From Gnetum montanum (taxonomy: Eukaryota > Streptophyta > Gnetopsida > Gnetales > Gnetaceae), in contig MNCI01030017.1 of assembly GCA_015680685.1 (NCBI GenBank), positions 105,119 to 169,118 on the forward strand: DNA of 64,000 nucleotides, given 5' to 3'. How positions within the stretch are numbered: position 1 is the stretch's first letter; each line of letters opens with the position of its first letter. The translations under genes were made by a program, and so were the position numbers. Under the pieces are notes generated by a model that worked only from the letters and a program-made list of their open reading frames with translations, was not told the DNA's origin and searched no databases. Shown in pieces: positions 33,066 to 44,547 of this stretch.

Positions 33066-33735
33066 ATATTTATAATACCCAGATGGCTACTATCATACCA
33101 TACTATTTTCAATTTCATGCATAGTTATTCTACTTTCTTTATGATCCTATTGAATTAAAAATGTTTTTGTTACAATTCAAGGATATTCATATCTTCGTAT
33201 TACAAGATTTTTAATCTAAGACCATTTAAGAAGATTAATGTTTTAAAGTAAGATCATTAGAACAATACAGTTTGCAAACACTTAAGTATAATATTTTGAT
33301 CAAATAACTTGAATGATCCTGTAACCTTTTTCTTTTTTCCCTAGTTCTAGTCTAACTGTGAATGTAATATCAGTATCAGAAAAGCACACTTTCTGTTTGA
33401 ATGTTTATTGTGTTAGGCTGAGAAAAAACTGAACAATGCTCAAAAGGTCCTAAAAGAATACTAACAAGCTATTTCAAGCCTCCATGTAAAATCTTATCAG
33501 AAATGTGTATCCAACTCTAGCAAGCCGATTCTTATGAGGATCCTCCTTGACGGCAAAAATAGCTCTTTGCTAATCTCTTATAAGTATATAAAATCTTAAA
33601 ATCTAAGAAGTCATCTCTCTTTATAGAAAAATTATTTTTAAGAATGAAGCCATTTGAAGTATGTACCTCTAACTAATATACTTTTAATGCAAGCCCATGA
33701 ACAATGAACTTTATAAAAAGATGTCATTTAAAATT
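33066..33735. repeat. Direct repeat R (right copy)
   Basis: Matches 21246-21889 in the same orientation. It starts about 20 bp beyond the broken primer site of element B and continues past AAAATT into CTACATGG, where the left copy is interrupted by B's LTR. Confidence 0.85.
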
Positions 33736-34014
33736 CTACATGGAAATATAACTAAATAATTGGCCACCAACCCAGATACACTCATCAAGGCCACATTCCT
33801 AGCATGGGAATGTTGGGATTTTTCCTTAGTTTTTTCTTTAAGGTGGGAGGGGGGTGTTGGGTGGCGTAGGAGGAGGGGGATGGGGAAGGAAATGAGGGAA
33901 CTGAAAGGGGTGATGGGTAAAGTAGAAATGACATAAATAGAGTGAAAATGGAAAAAGGTATGAGGATATACTTTTTCTTTGCTAGGAAGGGGATGGAAAG
34001 AATAGGGTGAGGAT
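33736..34014. other. Unassigned spacer, G-rich in part
   Basis: No gene. A G-rich plus-strand stretch (33841-33890) lies between repeat R and the solo LTR. Confidence 0.5.
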
Positions 34015-34101
34015 TGAAACACCGTGAAAATTACGGGTCGGCCTCAGGCGGAGATTCGTAATTTGAGCAGGAACACGCCTCGAACTTGGCTAAAGACGAG
34101 T

Positions 34102-34545
34102 TTACGCTCTATCACGCACGGCAGCGTGATGAGCGTAATAAGCTCCGAGACAGCCAAAGGCGAATTTGTTCAAGGACAAGTTTACGCTCTATCACGCACA
34201 GCAGCGTGATGAGCGTAATAAGCTCCAAAGCAGTTGAAGGCAAAATCCAGAAAGGTACGACGACTTGGCACTTTTTCTCGCGACGCATAACATAAGTGGC
34301 CTATACGCTCGTTACGCAGCGGTGCGTACCAGTGCGTGGGTCATGATTCGAACTTGCACGCTCCTTACGCTCCACCACGCGCCGCTGCGTGGTGAGCGTA
34401 AGTTATGCATTGTTTACGCTTTATCACGCGCAATTGTGTGATGAACGTAAGTTAAAACTTGGTTTACGCTTCATCACGCACGGCTGCATAATGAGCGTAC
34501 GTTACATTTACGCTTTGCTACGCACAGCTGCGTGGTGAGCGTAAA
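34102..34545. repeat. Array of about six 37-40-bp hairpin units in LTR U3
   Basis: Units at 34102-34138, 34182-34218, 34364-34402, 34413-34450, 34463-34500 and 34506-34545 each consist of TTACGCT.-ATCACGC facing GCGTGAT-GAGCGTAA around a 4-8-bp centre. The first two are part of an 80-bp tandem duplication, and a weaker seventh lies near 34300. Several units keep pairing although both arms have changed (ATCACGC/GCGTGAT against ACCACGC/GCGTGGT), which suggests the inverted symmetry matters. Confidence 0.85.
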
Positions 34546-34794
34546 ACAAATCTTGAACTCATTGTTTTGACGTCAGTGCGTTCATACACGCAACACAAAG
34601 CAAATGAGCGCAAACACAGCCGACACACGCCCATGGGCCCGCTCTTTACACGCACAGCACGCAAACAAGCGTGTTGTGCGTAGTCGCAGTTCGATGAGCG
34701 TGTTGTGCATAATCGCAGTTCGACTTAAAAGAATCGCGCCAACAGGATCCGCGACATTCGGGCCCACATCATCAGGGTTGCGCGTGTCGCGGTC

Positions 34795-34801
34795 TATAAA
34801 T
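34795..34801 (+). promoter_or_regulatory. TATA box of the large solo LTR
   Basis: TATAAAT in GGTCTATAAATACTCC, about 250 bp downstream of the hairpin array. A GACGTCA core (bZIP-type site) stands at 34569-34575 between them. Confidence 0.65.
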
Positions 34802-35645
34802 ACTCCGACTGACAAATATACAAAAAGGGGGGATTTTCTTTTAGAGGGAGAGAGGCAGCAAGTGGGCAAGAGGACGAACCAGAGCACCAGAGCACTTATC
34901 GCTTTTTGTTGACAGCAGATCAAGAGGACAGGAGCATTTTCTGAGCAAGGGAACACTCATCGCCTTTGAGCAGAGAAACAAGAGCAACCTTTTGATAATC
35001 GCTGCAAACACGATCCATTAGCAGAAACAGAACACAGCACGCTTGAGTTTTAGCAAAAGATCTACCCGGAGCAAAGAAGCAGAACAGGAATTGCAGAGTC
35101 GTCTCGCCCAGTTAGCAGGTTCTATCATTCAAAAGATTGATAAACTTCAGAGCTTGACCATTCCTGCACCTGGGCTTTGGGTCCACAAGGTAGATCAGAT
35201 TTCTGTCCACACAGTTTTCTTGTTGTTTTGCACTCATTTTGTATCCAGTTATTGGGGGTTTTTTCTCCCGTTGTAACGTAATATACACGGAAACATATAC
35301 ATCAGACCCAGCATTGAAACATAGATCTTTGATCTTTGCGAAGTATACGCTCTTTCTTCCCCGATTAGCATCTTTCCGGCGTTTTAGCGTTATCTTCGTT
35401 GCGCTCCATCTACATCGTTGTCTCCCCGTTTTACGATCTCTCGCAACAAGGCACGTCACGCAAAAATCCGTAATCGTCACCGCTTTTACTGATTCGTAAG
35501 TCCCTGTCTGATCGACAAGACCGTTCAGGGCGCCGCGGATTCATTTTTCCAGCATAGCCCTCGCGCGGATCCGTGGCTAAGACTGTGTACGCCGGAATAT
35601 CGGTCGGTATTTCTAGCTGCCGACATTTTCTGTCGTTACAAGGAT

Positions 35646-36499
35646 CACTCCTAGGTCCCATCATATTTAAGAACTTATTACAGTGTTAGTGAACATGGTC
35701 CTCTTTTTGTTTTATCTTTTTAAGGAAACTTTGCCGATGGTGCACTTCATTTTTAAGGTAGGAATTCCAACATAATTTTGGCCAATTAGATGCATTGCCA
35801 ATAAATATGGTTCTCTTAAAAAATTTGCCCTTGGTGCAGTTCAACCCTTGTGCATGTGTCTTTAATTATGAGCTAGGCTACATCATAGTAGGTCACTTGG
35901 TTGGCTAAGGGTTCTCAAGTGGACACAAACTCACTTCACCTTGTTGCTCGCAAGACAACCACGAATCATCACACTTGAGGTCTAGCACTTATGAAAGGGA
36001 AAAGAGATTTTTGCTAAGGTCACCTAGTGGTTATGGTTAAGCACTATCCAACTTCACATGCCTTGCCTTCATATAATCATGATAATAACATGATAAGTTA
36101 GCATAAATTCCATTCCACATAATCCTACATGACTAATAAAACTAATACTTTGAAAAATATTGGGAAGAATCATAGAATTATTAAAATTGATCATATAAAA
36201 GAGATTTTACACAATAGTAATATGATATAATGTGAATAATATATAAAACATTATACTTGTATTATTTTCAAATGGTGTTATGATGATCCGATGCCTATCA
36301 ACTCAAATGATCATAATCATTAATAAAATCATATTGAAAAGCACCAAAGATCAAACTAAAACCATTATGCTAAGAGAGAAATGATGATACACTTAACATT
36401 AATGAGGAGAATGAAATTGTAAAGAAAATATACAAATACAACTATATACAAATGAAATGCATGAAAAATGAGAAGAAAGCACATAACTAAGGATCTACC
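35646..36499. other. Probable 3' region of relic E, unassigned
   Basis: AT-rich with no coding motif. It follows the integrase C-terminus of E on the minus strand, so it is likely 3' UTR; no LTR end was found before the solo LTR. Confidence 0.4.
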
Positions 36500-37480
36500 A
36501 AGTGTCAACAAGGAGCACCTAAGTAGAAATGATTTAAATTAAATGCATGAAAATTTCTATTTAATTTGTATTTTTGCAAATCAGAAACTTTGTAAACATT
36601 GGGGCCAATGACATCTGTGACTTGGTATGGGCCTGACCACATAGGAGAACACTTATTCTAGGGACCTATTTGACTAGATGCTCTATCTCTCTTAAAGACC
36701 AGATCACCTACTTTAAAAACTTTAGCAACATATTTCTTATCAAACCATCTTTTAATAGTTTGTTGATGATTAAATATTATTTTAACCACTTTGACCCTTT
36801 TAAGTTATAAATTTTAAGTGTCAAATGTATGGGAAATTAAATATTCATTAATTGGTAAATAATCTAGGTAAAACTGATATGTGCAAATTTGCAAATTTAT
36901 TGGTAATATTAATTCTTATCCATATACTAAATCGTATAGCATAGTTTTGATTAACTCTTTATAATAAATTCTATCATCCTATACTACCCATTTTAATGGT
37001 TCATGCCATGTTCGTGAATTTTGAGTTATCATCTTCTTAATTCTATCTAATATAATTTTATTGGATGATTATGCTAAATCATTTCCTTGGAGATAATATT
37101 TAGTGATAGTTTTGACTATGATATTATGTTTCCTGGCCTAATTAGTAAACTCTATGGATATGAAGGTATGTCCATTATCAACTATTAAATCATAAGGATA
37201 CCAATATCTAGAAATTATATCATTTTCTAAAAACCAAATAACTTCACGAGACGTTGCAGTTTTAGTTGCTTTCACTTCTAACCAACTTGCACAATAATCA
37301 GTTATTGTTAAGATAAACATATGTTGAGCTGTTAGTAATGGATTAATCATTAATATAAAATCTAAAGTCCATTGTGTGATGGGCTAGTTTTTGCTATAGG
37401 TTGTAAAGAAGTTGAATTTTTGGAATCTTTCCCCTTAAAATTTTGACATTGTACACAAGTTTTAAGTGTTAGTAGTCATG
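36500..37480 (-). pseudogene. Ty3 integrase, relic E (inactive)
   Basis: The core frame at 37350-37138 has TITDYCASWLEVKA (second part of the catalytic core), DIISRYWYPYDLIVDNG (catalytic Asp), then, past stops, GNDLA-stop-SSNK, where the stop replaces the catalytic Glu codon. The C-terminal domain is very clear: RWFDKKYVAKVFKVGDLVFK, then MWSGPYQVTDVIGPNVYKV and FHAFNLNHFY (about 36730-36530). It lies directly 3' of RNase H. Clearly a different Ty3 copy from relic A by sequence. Confidence 0.85.
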
Positions 37481-37640
37481 GAAGGCCAATAGTAACATGC
37501 TCTCATCATTTTATGTACTAACGGGTAGTAACCAATATGTCCTTCCTCATGTAGTTGTCTTAAAGTATTTTTAGCTTGTTCTTAGTCTAAACATTTAAGA
37601 TATATTCTTAGAAAATTTTTCCTAAACAACTCACCACTAA

Positions 37641-38340
37641 TTAAAGTAAACTTAGAGCATTTAGATAATAAAAGCTTTCTTTTATATCTAAGTAGGTTTG
37701 AAGGACAAGATGAAAGGTTAAATAAAACTTAATATCTCCATACCATGGATCATGTAATTGATTAGGAGTAAACACGATATCATTTTCCTCATCAATAGAT
37801 AGTATGTGAAGAGGTATATACTCTTGATCTTTAAGGGTGTCATTTCTTTCCAAAGTTGAGGCTTTAGCTATGATCCTAGCAAGACCAATTCCTCTAACTA
37901 ACTTAACTACTTTCCATTGAATATCAAGCTCTTGTAATTTCATATCCCATTTCACATGTTTTTCACTAGGATCTTGTAACTTGGTTAACACAATGATGGC
38001 TAAATTAGAAACAATGACAAAAACATTTGCATTTAACAAATAGTAGTGAAATTTTTTTAGAGCTTTAATGATAGCATATGATTGTTTTTCTATGGATGAA
38101 TATTTTAATTTTGCATCTTTCAAAGGTGTAGACATAAAAGCTATAGGTATTTGACCTTGATTAATAATATCTAGCGACAATCACATCACTAGAAAATGCA
38201 TATAAAAGAAAATCATTTTCATACCAAGGAGAAGATAAAATAGGAGCATCTATGATGGCTTCTTTAATACCAAGAGAAGCATTTTTTGTTTCTTTTGTCC
38301 CATGCATATTACTATCTTTCTTGAGAATCTCGTTTAATGA
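37641..38340 (-). pseudogene. RT-linked RNase H, relic E
   Basis: A 179-codon open frame (38180-37641): IPIAFMSTPLKDAKLKYSSI, EKQSYAIIKALKKFHYYLL, VIVSNLAIIVLTKLQDP, KWDMKLQELDIQWKVVKLVR. This is the standard Ty3 RNase H that follows RT (S-L-R-Y--ER-A----AL-KFRHYL pattern). The preceding 150 bp carry the connection domain with stops. Confidence 0.85.
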
Positions 38341-38399
38341 TCGAACTAATTTAGCATAAATAGGGATAAATCATCTAAAAAAATTAATTTTCCCAAAGA

Positions 38400-39090
38400 A
38401 CACCCCTAAATCAATCTTAGTCAAAGGGTAGGGTACTTATATAATAGCATTTACTCACTCAATATTGATCATAATTCCTTGTTTAGTCACTACATGACCA
38501 AGAAACTTACCACTTTGAACATCAAAAATATATTTCTTAGCATTTAAAGTGACACCAAATTGTCTAAACCTTATGAACATATTTCTAAGGTCTCTAAGGT
38601 GTGTACCCTGATCTTTAGAGAAAACAACTAAATCATCTAAATAAATAATAATGCATTTCTTAATCAGTCCTTCAAAAATTTTATCCATAGCTCTTTAAAA
38701 GGTAGAACCAGTGTTTATAACACTGAAGGGCATCTTAGTGAATTGAAAAGTTACCCATTTAGTTGTAAAGGCAGTCTTATATTGGTCCTTACTAAAATTT
38801 GATTATATTATGAAGATCCATTTAAAAAAGAATACATTTGTACATAATTCACAATTTGCAAAAGCTCTTCCATAAGAGGAAGAGGGTAATTATCTTTAAT
38901 ACAAGAAGCGTTAGGGTTGTGAAAATCAATACATAATCATAATTTAGCTATTCATTTTCTAACTAGCACTAAATTTAATATTCAACTTGAATGCTTTACA
39001 AGATGTATAATTTTAGATTCTGAAAGTTTATCTAATTATTCTTTCATTAATGCTTTAATCTTGGGGTCAAGCTTTTGTTTGAATGGTTTT
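38400..39090 (-). pseudogene. Ty3 reverse transcriptase, relic E
   Basis: Weak N-terminal blocks (KLDPKIKALMKE, LCIDFHNPNASCIKDNYPLP, SFLNGSS) are followed by a strong 77-codon frame (38688-38455): MDKIFEGLIKKCIIIYLDDL, VVFSKDQGTHLRDLRNMFIR, FGVTLNAKKYIFDVQSGKFL. The YLDD active site is intact. The first catalytic Asp (normally FLDG) is Asn. Several stops. Confidence 0.85.
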
Positions 39091-39574
39091 ATTTCAAGTT
39101 TAAGAAGCATAGTATGTGTCATCACAAGAGGATTAAAAGTTTTAAAATCCTCATAAGTCCAAGCTAAAATATCATTAAAATCATGTATCAATTTAATCAA
39201 GTGTTATTTTTCATCTACATATAATCAACCTCCTACTTTAATAGGATAGTATTATCTTTTCTTTTGAGTTCAAATCTATTTTAGCTAAAATTCATCAATT
39301 AGCATTTTTAGATATTTCTTTAGACTTGGTATGTAAGTTATCAAACAAAGCCTCTCTAGTTACTACTTCAGGAGAGATTTTCAAATAATTACTTCATTAA
39401 TTTGAGAAACCTTATAACATTGATCACTAAATTTATCTTTGGAGAATAAAAATTCATAAATATGATTATCATCATCAAAAACTTGGAAAGAAATAATATT
39501 ATCTAGAATGGAATAAGACTTAACCTTTTTAATGATAATTTTAGAGTCTCAAGCATTATGTTGAAAGGGGACAT

Positions 39575-39965
39575 CTAAAGTAGTGCCATTTAAGGTAATG
39601 CATCATAAACATAATTTTCTTCTCTAGGAACATGTTCAATGGATACGTGATCAAAGTCCTTAAAAAGTTCAAGGATGTAAGATTTACATGCTTTCATGGT
39701 AACATCTTTATCATAAAAAATTCCATTAATTTGATTTACTATTAGTTGAAAGGCACTATAAATCTTAGTTTGGATAAGTCATAATATTGAGCTAGCTTAA
39801 TCTTGTGTATAAGCACTTCATCCTCAACTATGTTGTTGGTCATAGAGTGTGTGAAATTGATGGCTTTAAGGATAGAAGCTTCACTAGGAAGAATTAACAT
39901 TATTCTAGCTCCACATCTTTTCTTGTAAGAGGCACCATCCACTCTTAATATCCAAGTGTTTAAGT
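39575..39965 (-). pseudogene. Additional RNase H (aRNH) upstream of RT, relic E
   Basis: Starts RVDGASYKKRCGARIMLILP (first Asp kept), continues ILKAINFTHSMTNNIVEDEV (TNN box), and after two stops INQINGIFYDKDVTMKACKS and EHVPREENYVYDAL (the terminal RE-N--DAL box). It lies 500 bp upstream of RT and downstream of protease. Same order as in relic A, so the arrangement is not a one-off rearrangement. Confidence 0.82.
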
Positions 39966-40279
39966 TAGTAAAATATGAAAATTTTGACCTTTGATCAATA
40001 TAACAATGATCATTATCAAAATTTGTCTCATCATCTAATGTTTCAATGGTTAGAATCTCATTTATATCTTTGTCCTTTACTAATGATGGTAGGTCACCAA
40101 AAAGAAATGTTTTTCCATCATGTTGATAATAAGAAAATGTATCTTCATAAATTTCCCCAAATTCTCTAAAAGCTTGATAGTATTAGGTCGAATATGAATA
40201 AGTAAAAGGATTTATTTTTGAAATTTCACTCACATTGTTATTTATAACATATTCGCTAAGTTTAACTTTAGTAACTCTA

Positions 40280-40730
40280 ATAAAAAGATTGGTATTTTGG
40301 TTTTCCAAAAGATCGATTTTGTTGATTATATGTTGTTATTGCATGTTTATAAAAAGGTTCTCTAGGTATAACAACATATTCAGATTTTTCTTTAATATAA
40401 ATTAATATTTTTGAAGAATCTAATCTAAAGAAGCTTCCAAACTGGGCTTCGAATGTTCTTAATAAAAGCACGTCATAAGTTAGTTGCATGTATACTACTA
40501 GAATATTGGTATAACATTTGAAAGTAGGATATTGTTTTAGTTGCACTTTCACTCCTTTAATGATCCCACCACAGGTACGTTGAATTCATCAAGTTGTATC
40601 ACACTTCTCGCTTGGGGTAACATTTGTGCTCCTAATATTTTACATACTTATGATGGCATGATACTAATAGTAGCACTAGAATCCATCAAACAATTATGAA
40701 CATTGTTACCTAAAATAATTAAGGTTCTTA
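40280..40730 (-). pseudogene. Aspartic protease, relic E
   Basis: Minus strand: LIILGNNVHNCLMDSSATIS then IMPS (the D-S/T-G-like loop, here DSSA), IQLDEFNVPVVG, and in another frame VVYMQLTYDVLLLRTF (LLSR-F pattern) and FRLDSSKILIYIK. This is the Ty3 protease between gag and aRNH. Frameshifted after 40560. Confidence 0.75.
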
Positions 40731-40776
40731 GAAAAGCAGGTTGATCTTTCTTGTTTAACATGAGATTATTTAAGTT

Positions 40777-41290
40777 CTATTTTGATTGAACATTAGGACT
40801 TTCCACAAAGTCAATTTTTTTTTTAGTTCTTGAAGATTTTCCATTGTTGTTTTTAGGTGTATGAACTATCTTTTGGATCATGTCGTTCATTACATTAAAA
40901 TGTAAAAGATCATACATTGAAATGTTGGCTTTAACTCTTTTTAAATCTTCAAATAAATTATAAGCTTTGTGTTCATCTTTGACTTCATGTTGAGGAGCAC
41001 TTCTTCTAAGTATAGAAGGTAAGTTCAATTATTGTTGAATATTTACTTGAGATGGACCCATTTGGTTATTTGTGATATTTTGACTATGGATTATTTTATT
41101 GGGAGGAGTATAAGTGTTATTCATAGTTTATTGTTGAGTAGTATTTAAATGTTAGTAAGCCTATTGTAGTGAGTGTTGTGTGGGTTGGGATTACTCACCA
41201 TGACTTTTTTGCATGATGTAATGTCTTCATTTTATTTTTCATGACGAATGTTGAGGACAATAATTGGGGATGTCCTAGGTGCAACGTATC
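40777..41290 (-). pseudogene. Gag C-terminal remnant, relic E
   Basis: MNLPSILRRSAPQHEVKDEH, AYNLFEDLKRVKANISMYDL (41028-40777) is the linker between gag and protease seen in plant Tat-type elements. Upstream is a Gln/Asn/Thr-rich stretch (NNTYTPPNKIIHSQNITNNQ). The capsid part of gag is missing; the sequence changes to copia-like material near 41.4 kb, so relic E is 5'-truncated. Confidence 0.6.
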
Positions 41291-41449
41291 ACAAAATAGT
41301 GGGATGTGTCAACATGTTATTGGCTATTTTTGTGCTATAGGGATGAGGGTTTAGAGGGAATGCTACAATGGATAATTAGACTTATAAAACAATAAAATTC
41401 ACGTAAAACAATGGAAAAAAATTACATTTACTTACCTAGATTGTTGTTG

Positions 41450-43364
41450 AGAGTTTATGAAGTCTACGGAGGTTTAGAATGAGGTTTCTCTTTGGAGTTC
41501 CTTCTTTGTGATTAGTACAGATTTCATCTATTTTAAATGTCTAATTCCCATTTTTAAAATTCATTGTATGAGACCTTTCTTCCTCCCTTTTTTTGTTTGA
41601 TCCTCTAAACCTTTTTGACCTACAAGGTATTCATTCTAGACACATTTGGATAAGACCAAGAAATCATATTATATGACTAATTACTTATGTGAAAATTTTA
41701 AAGTGAGAGTTCAATTGTTTATGCCCAAACTTACCATAATAATAACATTTAATTTTTATTACGTTGCTAGCATGATCAAACCTTGGAGTGCAATTCATCT
41801 TGGATAAAGTGTTTGAAGATGTGTTGATTTGTTATTGACTTCCATGTCCACTTTTGTGATGTGGATCTCTTCCTTATTCTAAAACCATTCAAAGCAACTC
41901 CTTCCCTTTAACAAGTGTCTCATTTACAAGCTTTGTATTTACAAGATCTCTTATAATTTGCTCATAAGATGATGTTCATTTTTTATTCTCAGTCTTTAGG
42001 TCTATTTTTTTTTTGTAAAAGATTCAAGTAGTTTTGACTAAGTTAGGACAACTCTAAATCTTTATCATTTAAGGCATTTTTCAATTTAATGCATAGATTT
42101 TGAAAGGATAAAATCTCATTGCATAGTAAATCATATCTTTCTTCAATGGTTCCTTTAGGTTCTTCAATTTCCATTATTGGATCATCATAAGCAAGAGCAT
42201 GCATATAAGATGTGATTTTGTTATAGTGTCATCAACTTCTTTCTCACTTTATTCATCACCATAGCTAGTGTAGAAATTTTTCTTTTTCGAATTAGCTTCT
42301 AATTGGTCCCTCTTTGAAAACCTACTAACGCTTGGACATTTGGAGGCCACATGATCTCTTCCATCACAAATCTAACATTCTATAGAGGATGCATCAAGAT
42401 ATGAATTTTTAAAATTCTTACCTCTTTCTTTACGTTTAGTGTTAGGTCGATTAAAGCTTTTGCCTTTTCTTGCAAGTAATCTTTGTACTCTCCTTGACAA
42501 GAGAGCCAATTCATCTTTGTTTTTAGCTTTATGGTTAGTTGGCTTCTTTTCCTTTGATGAAGATTTGAGGATAATGAGCTTTTCCTTGATTGCACCTTTG
42601 CTAATGAGGTTCATCTCATAGGCAATAAGTGCACTTTGTAGTTTTTCAAATTTTAGGACTAAAAATTCTCTCATTTTCTCCATGGTTGTTACCTTAGGTT
42701 TAAATTTAGGTTGCAAGATTCTTACCATCTTTATGGTAACATCACTTTCTAGTAGAACCTTACCCATACCTCTGATTGCTACAATAAGATTGTTGGCTCT
42801 TGAGAACTAGTCTTTAATCCTCTCTCCTTCTCTTGTTTTTAACTTATTGTATTCACTTTGCAACACTAGAAGCTTTGATTATTTTACAACTAATGTGCCT
42901 TCATAGGTTGCTTATAATGTTTCCCAAATTTCTTTAGCAGTCTTACACCCAGCTACTCTATTAAATTCAGATTTTCTTAAAGCATAACAAAGACAATTCT
43001 TTACTTTAGAATCAAATATGAACTTATCTCTTTCATCTTGTGTCCATTTGCTTCTTGGCTTGGTAGGTGATGTGTTGTTGTCAATGGGTGGCGTGTAGCC
43101 TTCAAGAATATATTCGCAGACTTCGAACTTGATAGATTCAAAGAATCCATGCATTCTAGCCTTCCAATAGATGAAGTTAATCCCAACAAACATATGAGGC
43201 TCGGTAGGTGATGTGTTGTTGTTGATGGATGGCGTGTAACCTTCAAGAATAAATTCGTAGACTTTGAACTCCATAGATTCAAAGAATCCATGCATTCTAG
43301 CTTTCCAATACATGAAGTCAATCCCAACAAACATATGAGGCTTGGTATAGGATCTCCATTCCAT
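41450..43364 (-). pseudogene. SIRE-like Ty1/copia gag
   Basis: Starts near 43364: MEWRSYTKPHMFVGIDFMYW, KARMHGFFESM, then the duplicated copy, W-QDERDKFIFDSKVKNCL, LRKSEFNRVAGCKTAKEIWE, continuing (42767-42372) FKPKVTTMEKMREFLVLKFE and LIAYEMN. A zinc knuckle IEC-xI-CDGRDHVASKCP (C-X2-C-X4-H-X4-C) lies near 42380-42330; a second, CYYCGKFGHK, near 41740. A long gag with a linker between two knuckles is typical of SIRE/Maximus copia elements. Stops throughout; pol is not seen, because relic E follows. Confidence 0.85.
43060..43341 (-). repeat. 141-bp in-frame tandem duplication within copia gag
   Basis: Two 47-codon copies encode PHMFVGI-F-YWKARMHGFF and EGYTP-I-NNTSPT (43060-43200 and 43201-43341). 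Being a multiple of three, it would have kept the frame. The copies differ at several residues, so it is not an assembly stutter. Confidence 0.88.
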
Positions 43365-43405
43365 TATTTACTCTTGAGATGTTAAGCACGAAGTAGAGAG
43401 TACTA

Positions 43406-43418
43406 GGATCTAATACCA
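43406..43418 (-). promoter_or_regulatory. Primer-binding site of the copia element
   Basis: TGGTATTAGATCC on the minus strand resembles TGGTATCAGAGCC, the complement of initiator tRNA-Met. It lies between a candidate LTR end and gag. Confidence 0.6.
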
Positions 43419-43423
43419 CTTTA

Positions 43424-44547
43424 TGATCAAGAACTTAGAAGGGGAGTTGAATAAGTTCCCAAATTATACAACCAAGACTACCAAAATGACATACCAATTT
43501 TTACGTAGTTCCCCAATTAAACAACCAAGACCACCAAAACCACACACCAATTTTTACATGGTTTCCTAACTTGTGTACTTCCACAGTCAGAGGGTAGAAT
43601 CTTTGCAAACATCTAGACTTTGTTCCTAAGAATAATGTGGTTTCAAGGATACCACAACCTTTATAAATTTTAAGCTTCACTTAGAGTGTTTTCTCACTAA
43701 ATAAACACTCAACCTCACAAGGTTCCAACAAGCTTAAAATATGATTTAAAGGATCCCATAACCTTTATAAAATATGAGCTCCGCACTGGAGTGTTTCGTC
43801 ATTGTGACCACACTCAACCCTGTAAGGTCCTAACAAGCTCAACAAAGATGTCTTCTCACAAGAAGCACATCATCCTTGTAGGGCTACAAATGGAAGAAAA
43901 GAATCAAGGAGAGAATGTAACTTAATTTATAAATTCCTTGCAATGAAGCTCTTAATACATACAACAAATCACAAAAGATAAGAACAATGAGGAACATAGC
44001 AAAAGCACTTGATGTAGACAATGATTGGTATCCTAATGAATAATGCTTTTACATTTTCCAAAAATTCCACTTTGTTTTATAGCCTTTAAGTTTTCAAAAA
44101 CTCCTTGAAATTTGTGCAATTGCTAAGAAATGACTAATTGGGATGTTCATTTGAGATTGAGATGTCTATCTAAAAACTACTTCAATTCTAGTGGGATGTC
44201 TATTTGAATATTGAGATTTCTTAGTTGGGATGTCCCAACATGATGTTTGCTATTTGTTTGGGACGTTTGGCCTATAAGTGAACTTTATGCTCTAAAGTAG
44301 TCCTTTGACATTTTGACAGCTTGGTAGACCTTGGAACATCTTTATTTGGCTTGTAGACTCCATTTTCATCCTAGGTCTCATCTTGTCATCCCAGCTCTTA
44401 TTTTGTCACCCCAATTTAGCTCTCATTTCATTTTCACAACTCTCAATTTTTTCATTTTAATTAGCTTGTTAACTTAGCCCTATAAGATTACAAGCACAAC
44501 TCTACATTCTTCATTTTCTAATGTTTTAACATACCAAAAGGTCAACA
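43424..44547 (-). repeat. Candidate 5' LTR of the copia element
   Basis: It would begin TGTTGACCTTTTGG at 44547 and end CTTGATCA at 43424, next to the primer site. Inside, a degenerate internal duplication (CCAATTTTTACGTAGTTCCC at 43494 and a similar copy at about 43549) is seen. No second LTR is available to confirm the boundaries. Confidence 0.45.

Larger units (their letters stand above)
34015..35640 (+). mobile_element. Large solo LTR of a second family (TSD AGGAT)
   Basis: 1626 bp bounded by AGGAT at 34010-34014 and 35641-35645. It starts TGAAACACCGTGAAAATTAC and ends GACATTTTCTGTCGTTACA; the two ends resemble inverted versions of each other, as in many Ty3 LTRs beginning TGTAAC. The TATA box (34795-34801) sets the plus orientation. 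Upstream of it is a hairpin array; downstream is an R-U5 leader of moderate GC. CpG is abundant, so it is young or unmethylated. No internal region is present. The open frames here (60-124 codons) show no motif. Confidence 0.9.

Noticed and set aside
34102-34545. CRISPR-like array
   Set aside because: The DNA is plant nuclear, spacing is irregular, the units are palindromes inside an LTR bounded by a target duplication, and no cas gene is present.
41431-41438. Splice donor CTAG/GTAAG on the minus strand near the copia/E junction
   Set aside because: Good donor, but I found no matching acceptor or exon context; probably chance.
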